Both the position numbers and the translations under genes were made by a program. Under the pieces are notes generated by a model that worked only from the letters and a program-made list of their open reading frames with translations, had not been told where the DNA came from and did no database searches. This document shows, one piece after another, positions 1-9,739 of a DNA stretch of 64,000 bases. The stretch is from positions 4,339,531 to 4,403,530 of the forward strand of contig FO203512.1 in NCBI GenBank assembly GCA_000967895.1. The letters are read 5' to 3'. Position 1 is the stretch's first letter. Every line of letters begins with the position of its first letter. Source of the stretch: Oleispira antarctica RB-8. GTDB lineage: Bacteria > Pseudomonadota > Gammaproteobacteria > Pseudomonadales > Oceanobacteraceae.

Positions 1-1
1 A

Positions 2-55
2 TTGTATAAAGACGCCTTGCTGCGCCACGCACCCGGATTAAATATCCCTTTCTAA
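2..55 (+). CDS. algC: C-terminal end of a probable phosphomannomutase/phosphoglucomutase (AlgC), partial
   Basis: Only the last 17 codons and a TAA stop are inside the window; the tail reads LYKDALLRHAPGLNIPF. The call rests mostly on position: in pseudomonads and relatives algC lies directly upstream of argB on the same strand, as here, and AlgC proteins end in a short hydrophobic Pro-Phe tail. Seventeen residues cannot prove the family. AlgC interconverts hexose 1- and 6-phosphates for exopolysaccharide and LPS precursor supply. Confidence 0.5.
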   Translation: MYKDALLRHAPGLNIPF

Positions 56-128
56 GCGCTTTCTACTGAAATACTGCGATGAGAATAATCTCATTGCAGC
101 CTTTTTACTCATCATATTCATTCGATAG

Positions 129-1115
<987 letters not shown>

Positions 1116-1125
1116 TTGGGGAAGA

Positions 1126-1731
1126 ATGATGAGCGAAACGGAAGTCAAAATATCCCGCCGCGAGCAGATATTACAAGCAGTGGTCCACATGCTGGAAGCA
1201 AACCCAGGTGGTAAAATTACAACGGCCAATATCGCTAAAACGGTGGGGGTTTCTGAAGCGGCTTTGTATCGCCACTTTCCCAGCAAAGCGAAAATGTTCG
1301 AAGGCTTAATCGAGTTCATTGAAGACGCTATTTTTTCACGTACGCACCGTATTTTACAGGATTTTCCTGAAGCGGACGTACGCTGTGAAAAAACACTGAC
1401 TCTGGTACTGACATTTGCCGAAAAGAATCCTGGGATGTGCCGACTATTAGCAGGTGATGCTCTAGCCGGAGAAACTGATCGCCTACGCCATCGTATACAT
1501 CAGTTTTTTGAAAGATTAGAGACTCAGTTAAAACAGATTCTACGTGAAGCCGAATTGCGCGAACAGAAAGTCACCAGCATATCGCTTACTGCAACAGCCA
1601 ACATGCTCAACGCACTGGTTGAAGGTCGTATTCGCCAATATGTACGCACAGAGTTCAGCGTATCTCCTACTCAGCATTGGCCAGAGCAATGGAAGTTAAT
1701 TAACCAGCAGATGCTACGCAGTACAGGTTAA
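1126..1731 (+). CDS. slmA: Nucleoid occlusion factor SlmA (TetR family)
   Basis: DNA-bound inhibitor of FtsZ assembly that keeps the division ring off the nucleoid. The 201-residue protein has a TetR-type helix-turn-helix at about 33-51 (TANIAKTVGVSEAALYRHF), followed by an all-helical ligand/FtsZ-interaction domain; length and C-terminal pattern match the SlmA family. It starts with a tandem ATG ATG behind GGGGAAGA and lies 10 bases after argB, probably cotranscribed. In enterics slmA sits next to pyrE; here pyrE is two genes away on the other strand. A strong convergent terminator follows. Confidence 0.92.
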   Translation: MMSETEVKISRREQILQAVVHMLEANPGGKITTANIAKTVGVSEAALYRHFPSKAKMFEGLIEFIEDAIFSRTHRILQDFPEADVRCEKTLTLVLTFAEKNPGMCRLLAGDALAGETDRLRHRIHQFFERLETQLKQILREAELREQKVTSISLTATANMLNALVEGRIRQYVRTEFSVSPTQHWPEQWKLINQQMLRSTG

Positions 1732-1757
1732 AGTAGCTTGAACCGACAGAAATAGTC

Positions 1758-1796
1758 ATCATTAAAAAAGGAGCCTAGAGCTCCTTTTTTAATGAT
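1758..1796. terminator. Bidirectional terminator between slmA and the 1801 gene
   Basis: A perfect 17-bp inverted repeat with a 5-base loop (CTAGA) whose core is GGAGC/GCTCC flanked by runs of A and T on both sides. It lies between convergent genes and would act as a Rho-independent terminator in either direction. Confidence 0.9.
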
Positions 1797-1800
1797 TATC

Positions 1801-2439
1801 TTATTCCAAAGGAATATCGCTTTCTAGCGTTCCTGGCGGGTACTTCAATAAGGTCTGCATCCGAGCGTACTCTTTCGCGAACACCTTCGTACTTTCAATT
1901 TTTTCTTTTTTGCGAAGATTAACATTGGAATGGCTTTCGCGAATTTGCTTTTGCAGCTGTGCTATTTCCAGGCGCATCTCCACAGGAACTTCTAAACCTG
2001 CGCGTTCTTGATTGGCTGCACGCCCTTGAGCGCGCTCAAGCTTCTCGCTAAAATCAACAATCCGACGTTGCTGCAAACTGATATAACCATCGATATTATC
2101 CACTTTACGCTGGCGTGCACGCTCAACATCACGGGGCTTAGAATAAACTCGCAACAAGGCCTGATCCGCTTCACGACGGACACGAATACGTTCAAGACGC
2201 GCTTCTTGTATCGCTTCTGTTGCAGCCATTGCCGCTAACTCAGACTCTGTGGGCGCTGCTTCAACCCGTCTAATCACTAAGCCTTGATCATTTAATATCT
2301 GATAACCCATCTGTGCATATTCGGGTGGGATGTGATCCTTTAGAATCAATTGGCCATCCACTTTAAAACGATAAAGTTTAGCGGCAAAAGCCACTGGGCT
2401 CATTAAAGCTAAAATCAAAGCGCCCGTTACGAGCTTCAT
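1801..2439 (-). CDS. Secreted DUF4124-like coiled-coil protein
   Basis: Function unknown. The 212-residue product begins with a signal peptide (residues 1-20, ending AFAA) and a short segment, KLYRFKVDGQLILKDHIPPE, that resembles the DUF4124 motif (envelope proteins with a Tyr/Trp-x-Asp-xx-Gly core). About residues 65-195 are rich in Arg, Glu, Gln and Ala and look like a long coiled coil, ending in a Pro-rich tail. It starts 2 bases after the pyrE stop on the same strand, so it is probably cotranscribed with pyrE. The DUF4124 assignment is by motif only. Confidence 0.7.
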   Translation of the reverse strand: MKLVTGALILALMSPVAFAAKLYRFKVDGQLILKDHIPPEYAQMGYQILNDQGLVIRRVEAAPTESELAAMAATEAIQEARLERIRVRREADQALLRVYSKPRDVERARQRKVDNIDGYISLQQRRIVDFSEKLERAQGRAANQERAGLEVPVEMRLEIAQLQKQIRESHSNVNLRKKEKIESTKVFAKEYARMQTLLKYPPGTLESDIPLE

Positions 2440-2441
2440 AC

Positions 2442-3086
2442 CTATACTCCGTATTTCTTACGATATGCTTCTATCGATGCCGCATATTGTTTTAATTCTG
2501 GCTGATCAGCCACATAGGCTAATACTTGCTCTAGCTTAACAATACTAATCACTGGAATGCCATAGTCGCGTTCAACTTCTTGAATAGCAGACTCTTCAGC
2601 TTTGCCTTTTTCTTGGCGATCTAATGCAATTAACGTTGCTGCAGGTTTTGCACCTGGAGCTGCTTCTATCATAGACATCACTTCACGAATGGCCGTTCCC
2701 GCCGTAATAACATCATCAACGATCAAAACTCGGCCTTCTAGCGCCGATCCGACCAATGTGCCGCCTTCGCCATGAGCTTTTGCTTCTTTGCGATTAAAAA
2801 CATACGGAACATCTTTTCCATATTTATCAAATAGGGCTACGCTCAAGGTAGTGGCTAAAGGGATACCCTTGTAAGCTGGGCCAAAAATAACATCATATTC
2901 AACCCCAGCATCTTCAAGGGCAGCGGCATAAAAACGACCGATTTCAGCTAAGGCTTTGCCTGTATTAAACAAGCCAGCATTGAAGAAATATGGGCTTACT
3001 CGACCCGATTTAAGAGTGAACTCGCCAAACTTCAAAACACCTTGTTTAATGGCAAATTCGATGAAGTCACGTTGATAATTTTGCAT
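2442..3086 (-). CDS. pyrE: Orotate phosphoribosyltransferase
   Basis: Converts orotate and PRPP to orotidine 5'-monophosphate in pyrimidine synthesis. The 214-residue protein contains the PRPP-binding loop [14 protein letters not shown] at about 119-132 and the flexible Lys-rich loop [13 protein letters not shown]. The reading frame extends upstream to 3185, but [15 protein letters not shown] at 3086 matches the usual N-terminus and length. Divergent from crc with a 126-base spacer, the same arrangement as in Pseudomonas. Confidence 0.95.
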   Translation of the reverse strand: MQNYQRDFIEFAIKQGVLKFGEFTLKSGRVSPYFFNAGLFNTGKALAEIGRFYAAALEDAGVEYDVIFGPAYKGIPLATTLSVALFDKYGKDVPYVFNRKEAKAHGEGGTLVGSALEGRVLIVDDVITAGTAIREVMSMIEAAPGAKPAATLIALDRQEKGKAEESAIQEVERDYGIPVISIVKLEQVLAYVADQPELKQYAASIEAYRKKYGV

Positions 3087-3212
3087 AATAAGCCCTAATA
3101 AGCCCCAATAAAATTGCTGTTCTGGTTTCAGCAACAAAGAATCCCAACCAGAAGTTACCCTAGATCCCCAAGGATCAGGTATCATACACTCTTCAGTATG
3201 CAGGAACCATGT

Positions 3213-3986
3213 ATGAGGATCATCAGCCTACACGTCGACGGCTTAAAAAAAGCTGCCGAACAAGGGCTCTTCGAATGGCTGAATGAAGAGCAAGCGGATG
3301 TTGTGTGCATCCAAAACACCCTAGACAGAGAATATAAGCTGCCTGACAGCGTATTGTATCCTGATGGATATAATGGATATTTCTTTGAAGGGGAAACCGA
3401 CGATTATTCAGGCGTCGCTATCTATACCCGCGAATTGCCAAAAGCAATTATGACAGGGCTAGGCTTTCCTGGGTGCGATTTTCAAGGTCGCTATATTCAA
3501 GCAGACTTTGAACATGTCAGCATCGGTAGCATTCTTTTTCCCAAAGAAGATGCTTTTCACAGCCTAGAAGATAAACTTGCCTTCCAGCAAGAATTCTTGA
3601 GCCACTTAAAAAAGACTCGCCGTAAGCGTCGTGACTTTATTTTCTGTGGCAACTTTGAAGCCGCTCATAAAACAATTGATGTCGCGAATTGGCGACAGCA
3701 ACAAGATGAGTCTGGATTCTTATTAGAAGAGCGCGCATTTTTAGATCAGGTATTTGGTCCAGTAGGCTTTGTCGATGCCTTTCGTGAAGCGAATTTTGGT
3801 GAAAACCAATTCACGTATTGGCCCAATGAAGAAGCACGTCGTCGCAATAGCGAAGGCTTCCGCTTTGACTATCAGATCTGTACCCCAGATTTACGCCAGT
3901 TTGTGGTGGAATCTAAGATTTTGAAAAACCAAGTATTTAGCAGCCACGCACCGGTACTTGTAGAATACGAATTTGATGACGAATAA
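3213..3986 (+). CDS. crc: Catabolite repression control protein Crc (catalytically dead exonuclease III fold)
   Basis: Crc acts with Hfq to repress translation of catabolic mRNAs in pseudomonads. The 257-residue protein has the exonuclease III/AP-endonuclease fold but lacks its catalytic residues: the metal-binding QET is QNT (34-36), the catalytic GD-x-N is GNFE (146-149), and the SDHAP motif near the C-terminus is SSHAP (243-247). That loss, the 257-aa length and the pyrE neighbour identify Crc rather than xthA. The ATG at 3213 is chosen because AGGA lies 7 bases upstream; the open frame extends to 3114. Divergent from pyrE. Confidence 0.9.
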   Translation: MRIISLHVDGLKKAAEQGLFEWLNEEQADVVCIQNTLDREYKLPDSVLYPDGYNGYFFEGETDDYSGVAIYTRELPKAIMTGLGFPGCDFQGRYIQADFEHVSIGSILFPKEDAFHSLEDKLAFQQEFLSHLKKTRRKRRDFIFCGNFEAAHKTIDVANWRQQQDESGFLLEERAFLDQVFGPVGFVDAFREANFGENQFTYWPNEEARRRNSEGFRFDYQICTPDLRQFVVESKILKNQVFSSHAPVLVEYEFDDE

Positions 3987-4020
3987 GGTTACTAAAACCA
4001 AACCTTATTAGAGCCTCAAT

Positions 4021-4058
4021 AAAAAAGCCCAAATCAATGAACTGATTTGGGCTTTTTT
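4021..4058. terminator. Bidirectional terminator between crc and rph
   Basis: Hairpin with a 16-bp stem (AAAAAAGCCCAAATCA pairing with TGATTTGGGCTTTTTT) and a 6-base loop, with A- and T-runs on both sides, between convergent genes. Confidence 0.9.
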
Positions 4059-4083
4059 GTATTGACTGCATTTACATGTCGAA

Positions 4084-4800
4084 TTATGCACTTAGCGCTT
4101 GCTGCTGCTTTTCACACAACTCAGCAATACCGTCTTTCGCCAATGCCAACATCGCCGTTAGCTCTTCTGGCGAAAAAGCTTCTTGTTCGGCTGTGCCTTG
4201 AATCTCAACAAAACCACCCGCAGCCGTCATGATCACATTCAGATCAGTTTCAGCAACAGAGTCTTCGGCGTAATCCAAATCCAATACAGCAGTCCCTTTA
4301 TAAATACCTACCGATACCGCAGCGATGGGGCTTTTAATAGGATTTTTTTTAACCTTGCCAGCTTCCATCAAGCCATTAATCGCGTCTTGCAATGCCACAA
4401 AAGCGCCTGTAATCGCCGCTGTTCGCGTACCACCATCGGCTTGAATGACATCACAATCCAGTTGAATCGTATACTCACCCAAAGCTTTCATATCAACTGC
4501 AGCACGCAAGCAACGACCAATTAGGCGCGAAATCTCAACCGTACGTCCAGTCTGCTTGCCTTTTGCTGCTTCACGAATCATACGATTGCCTGTAGAACGA
4601 GGCAGCATGCCATACTCTCCATTGACCCAGCCTTTGCCTTCTCCGCGCATAAAGCGAGGCACGCCTTTATCAACACTCGCCGTACAGATCACCTTTGTAT
4701 CACCAAATTCGACCAATACCGACCCTTCTGCATGCTTCGTGAAATTTCGAGTGATGCGAACTTCACGTAATTCATTTACTTGGCGGCCACTAGGTCTCAT
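4084..4800 (-). CDS. rph: Ribonuclease PH
   Basis: Phosphorolytic 3'-5' exoribonuclease that trims tRNA 3' ends. The 238-residue protein starts [16 protein letters not shown] and contains the family signatures [16 protein letters not shown], the Arg-rich [19 protein letters not shown] segment and [13 protein letters not shown]. Length matches active family members; there is no truncation like the rph frameshift of E. coli K-12. Transcribed convergently toward crc and divergently from gmk. Confidence 0.95.
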   Translation of the reverse strand: MRPSGRQVNELREVRITRNFTKHAEGSVLVEFGDTKVICTASVDKGVPRFMRGEGKGWVNGEYGMLPRSTGNRMIREAAKGKQTGRTVEISRLIGRCLRAAVDMKALGEYTIQLDCDVIQADGGTRTAAITGAFVALQDAINGLMEAGKVKKNPIKSPIAAVSVGIYKGTAVLDLDYAEDSVAETDLNVIMTAAGGFVEIQGTAEQEAFSPEELTAMLALAKDGIAELCEKQQQALSA

Positions 4801-4850
4801 ACAACGTTCTCCAATAAGAATCTATCAATCTAAATACAATAACGGCGCGC

Positions 4851-4856
4851 ATTATA
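4851..4856 (-). promoter_or_regulatory. Putative -10 element of the rph promoter with GC-rich discriminator
   Basis: On the minus strand the sequence reads GTATAATGCGCGCC: a perfect -10 followed by a GC-rich stretch. The same 14 bases occur before mnmG (60887-60900). GC-rich discriminators are typical of promoters inhibited by ppGpp with DksA. The -35 is weak by eye. Confidence 0.5.
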
Positions 4857-5000
4857 CTGACATCTCAATAATATAGTTGCTCTGATTACGGCTATTTGAC
4901 TCCTAATATCGCCTCTATTCGCAACAACGTATTTGAGCATTGCCCGTAACAGGTTAAAATAGTCTTAACTTATGATGTTCGAACACAATTTGAGACTCCC

Positions 5001-5624
5001 ATGCAAAAAACCTCTACCGGTACTCTTTATGTTTTCTCCGCACCTTCTGGAGCAGGGAAAACGACACTCGTAAAAGCACTACTAGAGCAAACAAGCGAGA
5101 TTGGTGTTTCAGTATCGCATACCACTCGCGCAGCCCGTGCAGGTGAAGTCGATGGCAAAGATTATAATTTTGTTAGCCAAGAAGCTTTCAAAGAATTAAT
5201 CGAACAAGATGCTTTTTTAGAGCATGCACAAGTATTTGATAACTTTTATGGCACCTCGCAAATTTGGGTTGAGCAAGAGTTAGACGCCGGTCGTGATGTT
5301 ATTTTAGAAATTGATTGGCAAGGGGCACAGCAAATTCGCCAGCAAATGCCCGACATGGTAAGTGTTTTTATTCTGCCACCGAGCCGTGAAGAATTGCTCA
5401 AGCGCTTAACCGGTCGCGGCACCGATGCTCAAGATATTATTAACCGCCGCATGCACGATGCCGTGAGTGAAATGAGCCATTATGGCGAATTTGACTATTT
5501 AATCATCAATGATGAGTTTGATACAGCCTTGCAAGAATTACGTTCTGTGGTTCTCGCTCGTCGCCAAAGAACAGCAGTACAAAGCCAAAAACAGCAGCAA
5601 TTATTAGAAAACTTACTGAATTAG
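5001..5624 (+). CDS. gmk: Guanylate kinase
   Basis: Phosphorylates GMP to GDP with ATP, an essential step of purine metabolism. The P-loop FSAPSGAGKTTL lies at 12-23; the GMP-binding region with SHTTRAARAGEVDGKDY and the EIDWQGAQQIR segment follow. At 207 residues it is of normal length. It heads the gmk-rpoZ-spoT gene order common in gammaproteobacteria, but is separated from rpoZ by 135 bases, so rpoZ probably has its own promoter. Confidence 0.96.
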   Translation: MQKTSTGTLYVFSAPSGAGKTTLVKALLEQTSEIGVSVSHTTRAARAGEVDGKDYNFVSQEAFKELIEQDAFLEHAQVFDNFYGTSQIWVEQELDAGRDVILEIDWQGAQQIRQQMPDMVSVFILPPSREELLKRLTGRGTDAQDIINRRMHDAVSEMSHYGEFDYLIINDEFDTALQELRSVVLARRQRTAVQSQKQQQLLENLLN

Positions 5625-5759
5625 CTAAAAAATAACCAAATACTGTCTATATTACTTCAATCATGGCGCTGTATTCGCTAAACTACAGGGTCATCATTGT
5701 CGATGGGCTGCATGCTCAGACAAAGAACCCAAATTTTGTAACCCGCAGGAAGTTAATTC

Positions 5760-5981
5760 ATGGCTCGCGTAACCGTTGAAGATTGTCTAGAAAACGTTGA
5801 TAACCGTTTTGAATTGGTCATGTTGGCCACTAAGCGTGCTCGCCAAATTGCTGTACAAGGCGCTGAGCCATTAGTTCCTATTGAAGGTGATAAGCCGACT
5901 GTAATCGCTTTACGTGAAATTGCAGCGGGTCTTATCTCGACGAAAGGCATGGCCGCGCAAGAAGCCGAAGACGCAGAATAA
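5760..5981 (+). CDS. rpoZ: RNA polymerase omega subunit
   Basis: Small subunit that helps assemble RNA polymerase and forms part of one ppGpp-binding site. The 73-residue protein begins [20 protein letters not shown], the standard omega N-terminus, and has the KRARQ and ALREIAAG segments. The ATG follows CAGGAAG. A stem-loop (5994-6027) separates it from spoT, with which it is usually cotranscribed. Confidence 0.95.
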   Translation: MARVTVEDCLENVDNRFELVMLATKRARQIAVQGAEPLVPIEGDKPTVIALREIAAGLISTKGMAAQEAEDAE

Positions 5982-5993
5982 TTCTCGTCTTCA

Positions 5994-6027
5994 CAAACCG
6001 AGTTTAGGCTTTAGCCTGCTCGGTTTG
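5994..6027 (+). other. Stem-loop between rpoZ and spoT
   Basis: CAAACCGAG (5994-6002) pairs perfectly with CTCGGTTTG (6019-6027), and AGGCT/AGCCT forms an inner stem with a two-base loop. What follows is AAATTT rather than a real U-run, so it is at best a leaky terminator or attenuator, or an mRNA-processing or stability element, ahead of spoT. Confidence 0.6.
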
Positions 6028-6053
6028 AAATTTCATCACATCAGGGCCCAGCC

Positions 6054-8177
6054 GTGCCAACTATAGACGCCTTATCTGATCGACTTTCTACCTACCTCTC
6101 TACCGAACAAATTCAACTTGTGCGCCGTGCTTACTTTTATGCAGAGCAAGCCCACACAGGCCAACGCCGTCGCAGTGGCGAACCTTACATCATTCACCCG
6201 TTAGCCGTTGCTAATATTCTGGCCGACATGCGTCTCGATCATCAAAGCCTTATGGCTGCCATGCTCCATGATGTGATCGAAGATACCGGAATTCCCAAAA
6301 TTGCTTTAGCAGAACAGTTTGGCGATGTGGTAACTGAGTTAGTCGATGGTGTGAGTAAGCTGACCCACATTAAGTTTGAGAGTAAAGAAGAACAGCAAGC
6401 CGAGAACTTTCAGAAAATGGTTCTGGCGATGGCAAAAGACATTCGCGTCATGCTAGTAAAGCTGGCTGACCGCTTGCACAACTTGCGCACGTTAGGCGCT
6501 CTGCGCCCTGATAAACGTCGCCGTATTGGACGCGAAACCCTTGATATTTATGCTCCGGTTGCACATCGCCTTGGGTTAAATAGCGTACGCGTCGAAATGG
6601 AAGAACTCTGTTTTGATGCCATGTACCCAATGCGTTCTGGTTTAATCCGCAAAGCGGTAACCAACGCCCGTGGTAATCGTAAAGAACTGGTGGATAAAAT
6701 ATCGTCATCTTTACGCAATCGCTTAAAAGAAGAAAATTTACCGAGCCGTGTACTCGGTCGCGAAAAGCACATGTTCAGCATCTATACCAAGATGAAAGAA
6801 CAGCGTAAATCTTTAAACGACATTCTCGATGTGTATGGTTTCCGCATTGTCGTTGAATCCGTTGATATGTGTTATCGCATATTAGGGGCTGTACATAACC
6901 TCTACAAGCCTATTCCTGGGCGCTTTAAAGACTATATCGCCATTCCCAAAACCAATGGTTATCAATCGTTGCATACCACCTTAATTGGCATTAGCGGTGT
7001 TCCTATTGAGATTCAGATACGCACCGAAGAAATGGATGCGATGGCGAAGCACGGCATTGCCTCTCATTGGCTGTATAAATCAGATACCAACACCTCAACC
7101 AATACCAGTGGTAGTCAGCGTGCTCAACAATGGGTGCAAAACTTACTCGAATTACAGAAAAGTGCGGGGAGCCCAATAGAATTTATCGAGCATGTAAAAG
7201 TCGATCTATTCCCCGATGAAATCTATGTATTTTCTCCAAAAGGCCGCATCTTTGAATTGCCGAAAGGCTCTACCACAGTCGATTTTGCCTACGCAATTCA
7301 TACCGACGTGGGTAACTCCTGTATTGCCTGTCGCATTGATCGCCAACTTGCACCACTAAGTTCGAAATTACAAAACGGTCAAACAGTGCAAATCGTCACA
7401 GCTCCCGGTGCACAACCAAATCCTGCATGGCTAAGCTTTGTGGTCACAGGTAAAGCCCGTTCTAATATTCGTCACTTCCTAAAAAGTCAGCGACGTTCTG
7501 AGTCTGTCTCTTTGGGTGAGCGTCTACTACATAAAGCCCTAGGCTCTCTTGGAAAATCGATGGAAGACATTGACCAAGAGCATATCGATTTAGTCTTAGA
7601 AGAAACAGGTCTCGAGTTACTAGAAGATATTATGGAAGATATTGGCCTAGGCAACCGCATGGCTTCCTTAGTCGCTCGCCGTTTATTGGTGGCTAAAGAT
7701 ACTGACATCGATCTCGATGATATGAGTGACGACGCTCCTCTTGCCATTAAAGGCACAGAAGGTTTAGTGGTAAGCTTTGCTAAATGCTGTAGCCCAATTC
7801 CTGGCGATCCTATTTTAGGGAACGTCAGCTCAGGTCGTGGCTTAGTGATTCATACTGAAACTTGCAAAAACGTGCAGGATATTCGAGGCAATCCAGAGAA
7901 GTGTGTAATTCTCAGTTGGGATAAAGACATCGATAGTGAGTTCTCTGTCGATTTACGTCTGTATTTAGAAAATCGAAAAGGCGTGGTTGCTGAATTGGCT
8001 TCGGCGATTACTCAAGCCGATGCCAATATTGAAGGTATTAGCGTTGAAGACCGTGATGCTCAGCTTAGCGTTACGCAGATACAACTCAGTGTGCAAGGGC
8101 GCAAGCACTTGGCACGAGTGATTCGACGCCTACGTAATATTCGTGGTATTAACAAAATTGTACGCGTTAAAAACTAG
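6054..8177 (+). CDS. spoT: Bifunctional (p)ppGpp synthetase/hydrolase SpoT
   Basis: Makes and degrades the stringent alarmone (p)ppGpp. The 707-residue protein has an intact hydrolase His-Asp pair (AMLHDVIEDT, HD at 72-73), a synthetase domain with RFKDYIAIPKTNGYQSLHTT at about 287-306, a TGS domain at about 390-450, a conserved Cys segment (KCCSPIPGDP) and a C-terminal ACT domain (about 635-707). The intact hydrolase site makes it SpoT rather than RelA. It starts with GTG at 6054, the first codon giving the standard N-terminus. Downstream of rpoZ as in enterics and pseudomonads. Confidence 0.95.
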   Translation: MPTIDALSDRLSTYLSTEQIQLVRRAYFYAEQAHTGQRRRSGEPYIIHPLAVANILADMRLDHQSLMAAMLHDVIEDTGIPKIALAEQFGDVVTELVDGVSKLTHIKFESKEEQQAENFQKMVLAMAKDIRVMLVKLADRLHNLRTLGALRPDKRRRIGRETLDIYAPVAHRLGLNSVRVEMEELCFDAMYPMRSGLIRKAVTNARGNRKELVDKISSSLRNRLKEENLPSRVLGREKHMFSIYTKMKEQRKSLNDILDVYGFRIVVESVDMCYRILGAVHNLYKPIPGRFKDYIAIPKTNGYQSLHTTLIGISGVPIEIQIRTEEMDAMAKHGIASHWLYKSDTNTSTNTSGSQRAQQWVQNLLELQKSAGSPIEFIEHVKVDLFPDEIYVFSPKGRIFELPKGSTTVDFAYAIHTDVGNSCIACRIDRQLAPLSSKLQNGQTVQIVTAPGAQPNPAWLSFVVTGKARSNIRHFLKSQRRSESVSLGERLLHKALGSLGKSMEDIDQEHIDLVLEETGLELLEDIMEDIGLGNRMASLVARRLLVAKDTDIDLDDMSDDAPLAIKGTEGLVVSFAKCCSPIPGDPILGNVSSGRGLVIHTETCKNVQDIRGNPEKCVILSWDKDIDSEFSVDLRLYLENRKGVVAELASAITQADANIEGISVEDRDAQLSVTQIQLSVQGRKHLARVIRRLRNIRGINKIVRVKN

Positions 8178-8239
8178 ACACTGTATTAATCAACAGAGTG
8201 TTTTAATTAATAGTTAAAGAGTTTAAGGAAAAATTTATC

Positions 8240-8623
8240 ATGGCCAAAACCATCATCAATACCGACAAAGCACCACAAGCCATTGGTACTTATTCACAAG
8301 CGGTAAAAGTGAATAATACCGTTTACCTTTCGGGCCAAATTCCTTTGGTGCCAGAAACAATGGAAATGGTTGAAGGCGATATCGAAGCTCAAATCCGTCG
8401 TGTATTTGAAAATCTAACGGCCGTCTGTGAAGCCGCCGGTGGCAGCTTGCAAGATATCGCTAAACTGAATATTTTCTTAACCGATTTAGGTAATTTCGCC
8501 ACGGTTAATAAGGTGATGGCTGAGTACTTTGAGCAACCTTATCCAGCACGTGCTGCGATTGGTGTTTCTCAATTGCCTAAAAATGCCGACGTTGAAATGG
8601 ATGGCATTTTAGAGCTGGGTTAA
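8240..8623 (+). CDS. ridA: RidA family enamine/imine deaminase
   Basis: RidA hydrolyses reactive 2-aminoacrylate-type enamines and imines released by PLP enzymes. The 127-residue protein has the usual GTYSQAVK and LSGQIPL motifs and the substrate-carboxylate-binding Arg (R104 in YPARAAIGV). The family's near-C-terminal Glu (Glu120 in E. coli-type proteins) aligns with Asp121 in VEMDGIL, a conservative change that might tune activity. Placed after spoT as in Pseudomonas; AAGGA lies upstream of the ATG. Confidence 0.92.
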   Translation: MAKTIINTDKAPQAIGTYSQAVKVNNTVYLSGQIPLVPETMEMVEGDIEAQIRRVFENLTAVCEAAGGSLQDIAKLNIFLTDLGNFATVNKVMAEYFEQPYPARAAIGVSQLPKNADVEMDGILELG

Positions 8624-8712
8624 GACAATAGCCGATTACCTTGCCAGTGAATCATTCAGCTTCAGAGCGATGATTCGCCGACATTCGATTTTTATGGGAG
8701 GTGATGAACTAG

Positions 8713-9567
8713 TTAGAGTTCTAATTCTTTTAACATAAACTCATAACCTTCCTGATAATTATTAAACTTAAATCGATAACCCTCATCAATTAAACGCTTA
8801 TTGCTGCAGCGACGATTAGCACGACGGGTCGCCTCAGGTAATTCATAATCTGGCTCAACTTCGCCAATTCTATCTTTCATCCACTCAAGTATTTCGTATA
8901 ACGTCGCAGGCTGTGAATCACAGGCTAGATAAACACCCTCAATAGCCTCACCCGCGAGGACTTTCTCAATTAAAAACTGCAGCACTCCAACGCAATCATC
9001 CCGATGAATTCGATTAGTCCAGACTTCCGGAGTTGGATCGCAGTGACCGCCTTGACGAGCTTGCTCGATCATGCGATTGCGACCAGGCCCATAAATGCCA
9101 GGAAAACGCACAGAAGTCGCGGGAATATAGCCTTCTGCTAACGCATTTTCTGCCTGCAACAATTCTTTACCCGCAAAGCTCGTGGGTTCGGTAGTGCTAT
9201 TTTCATCGACCCAAGATGCATCCATCTGGTGATAAACACTAGAACTCGACGTAAAAAATACATGCTTAGGTTTCTGTCCTTGGGCTTTTAGCGCGTGTAA
9301 TACATGCTGAATCCCCCCGTAATAATATTTGTGGTACCCTTCCACAGAAAACTCCGGTGACGCAACGCTGTAGACCACGATATCGATATCATTGGGGATA
9401 TCTAATAATGTCTCCGGTTCAGAAACATCGCCCACTATGGTCTGAACACCGTGCCCGATTAGCTTATCAGATCGACGTAGCCCCCAAACCTCATGACCCG
9501 CTTTCACCAGTTTAATGGCTAACTGACCACCGATATCACCCGCGCCGACGACTAAGATTTGCGCCAT
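8713..9567 (-). CDS. NAD(P)-dependent epimerase/dehydratase (extended SDR, YeeZ-like)
   Basis: The 284-residue protein has an N-terminal Rossmann dinucleotide loop (VVGAGDIGGQLA at 5-16) and an SDR-type core with FTSSSSVYH in place of a classical active-site Ser segment; the Tyr-x3-Lys motif is not obvious, as in several atypical SDRs. PGIYGPGRNRM is a substrate-side motif of the sugar-epimerase-like branch. The substrate is unknown. Divergently transcribed from oxyR, so a redox-related role is possible, but that is guesswork. Confidence 0.8.
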   Translation of the reverse strand: MAQILVVGAGDIGGQLAIKLVKAGHEVWGLRRSDKLIGHGVQTIVGDVSEPETLLDIPNDIDIVVYSVASPEFSVEGYHKYYYGGIQHVLHALKAQGQKPKHVFFTSSSSVYHQMDASWVDENSTTEPTSFAGKELLQAENALAEGYIPATSVRFPGIYGPGRNRMIEQARQGGHCDPTPEVWTNRIHRDDCVGVLQFLIEKVLAGEAIEGVYLACDSQPATLYEILEWMKDRIGEVEPDYELPEATRRANRRCSNKRLIDEGYRFKFNNYQEGYEFMLKELEL

Positions 9568-9739
9568 TTTTTGCTCCTTATTACTCTGCTTAAGCTAAGT
9601 TTAGCTGAAAGTAGACTTTCCATTCTTTATTGCAATAGTTAATATAAATCAAAATAGCAACTTTCATTAATGGCGCCTAATTAACCACGCCTAAATTATA
9701 TGAGAATTGCTAGAGTTCTTATTTTATTGACGAGGCATT

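Noticed and set aside
3114..3212. Extended N-terminus of crc
   Set aside because: Overlaps the divergent pyrE promoter region and lacks family similarity; the ATG at 3213 has AGGA at the right distance.
8648..8677. GAATCAT...ATGATTC hairpin after ridA as a terminator
   Set aside because: Long 14-16-base loop, AT-rich 7-bp stem and only a weak T-run 10 bases later; too weak to call.
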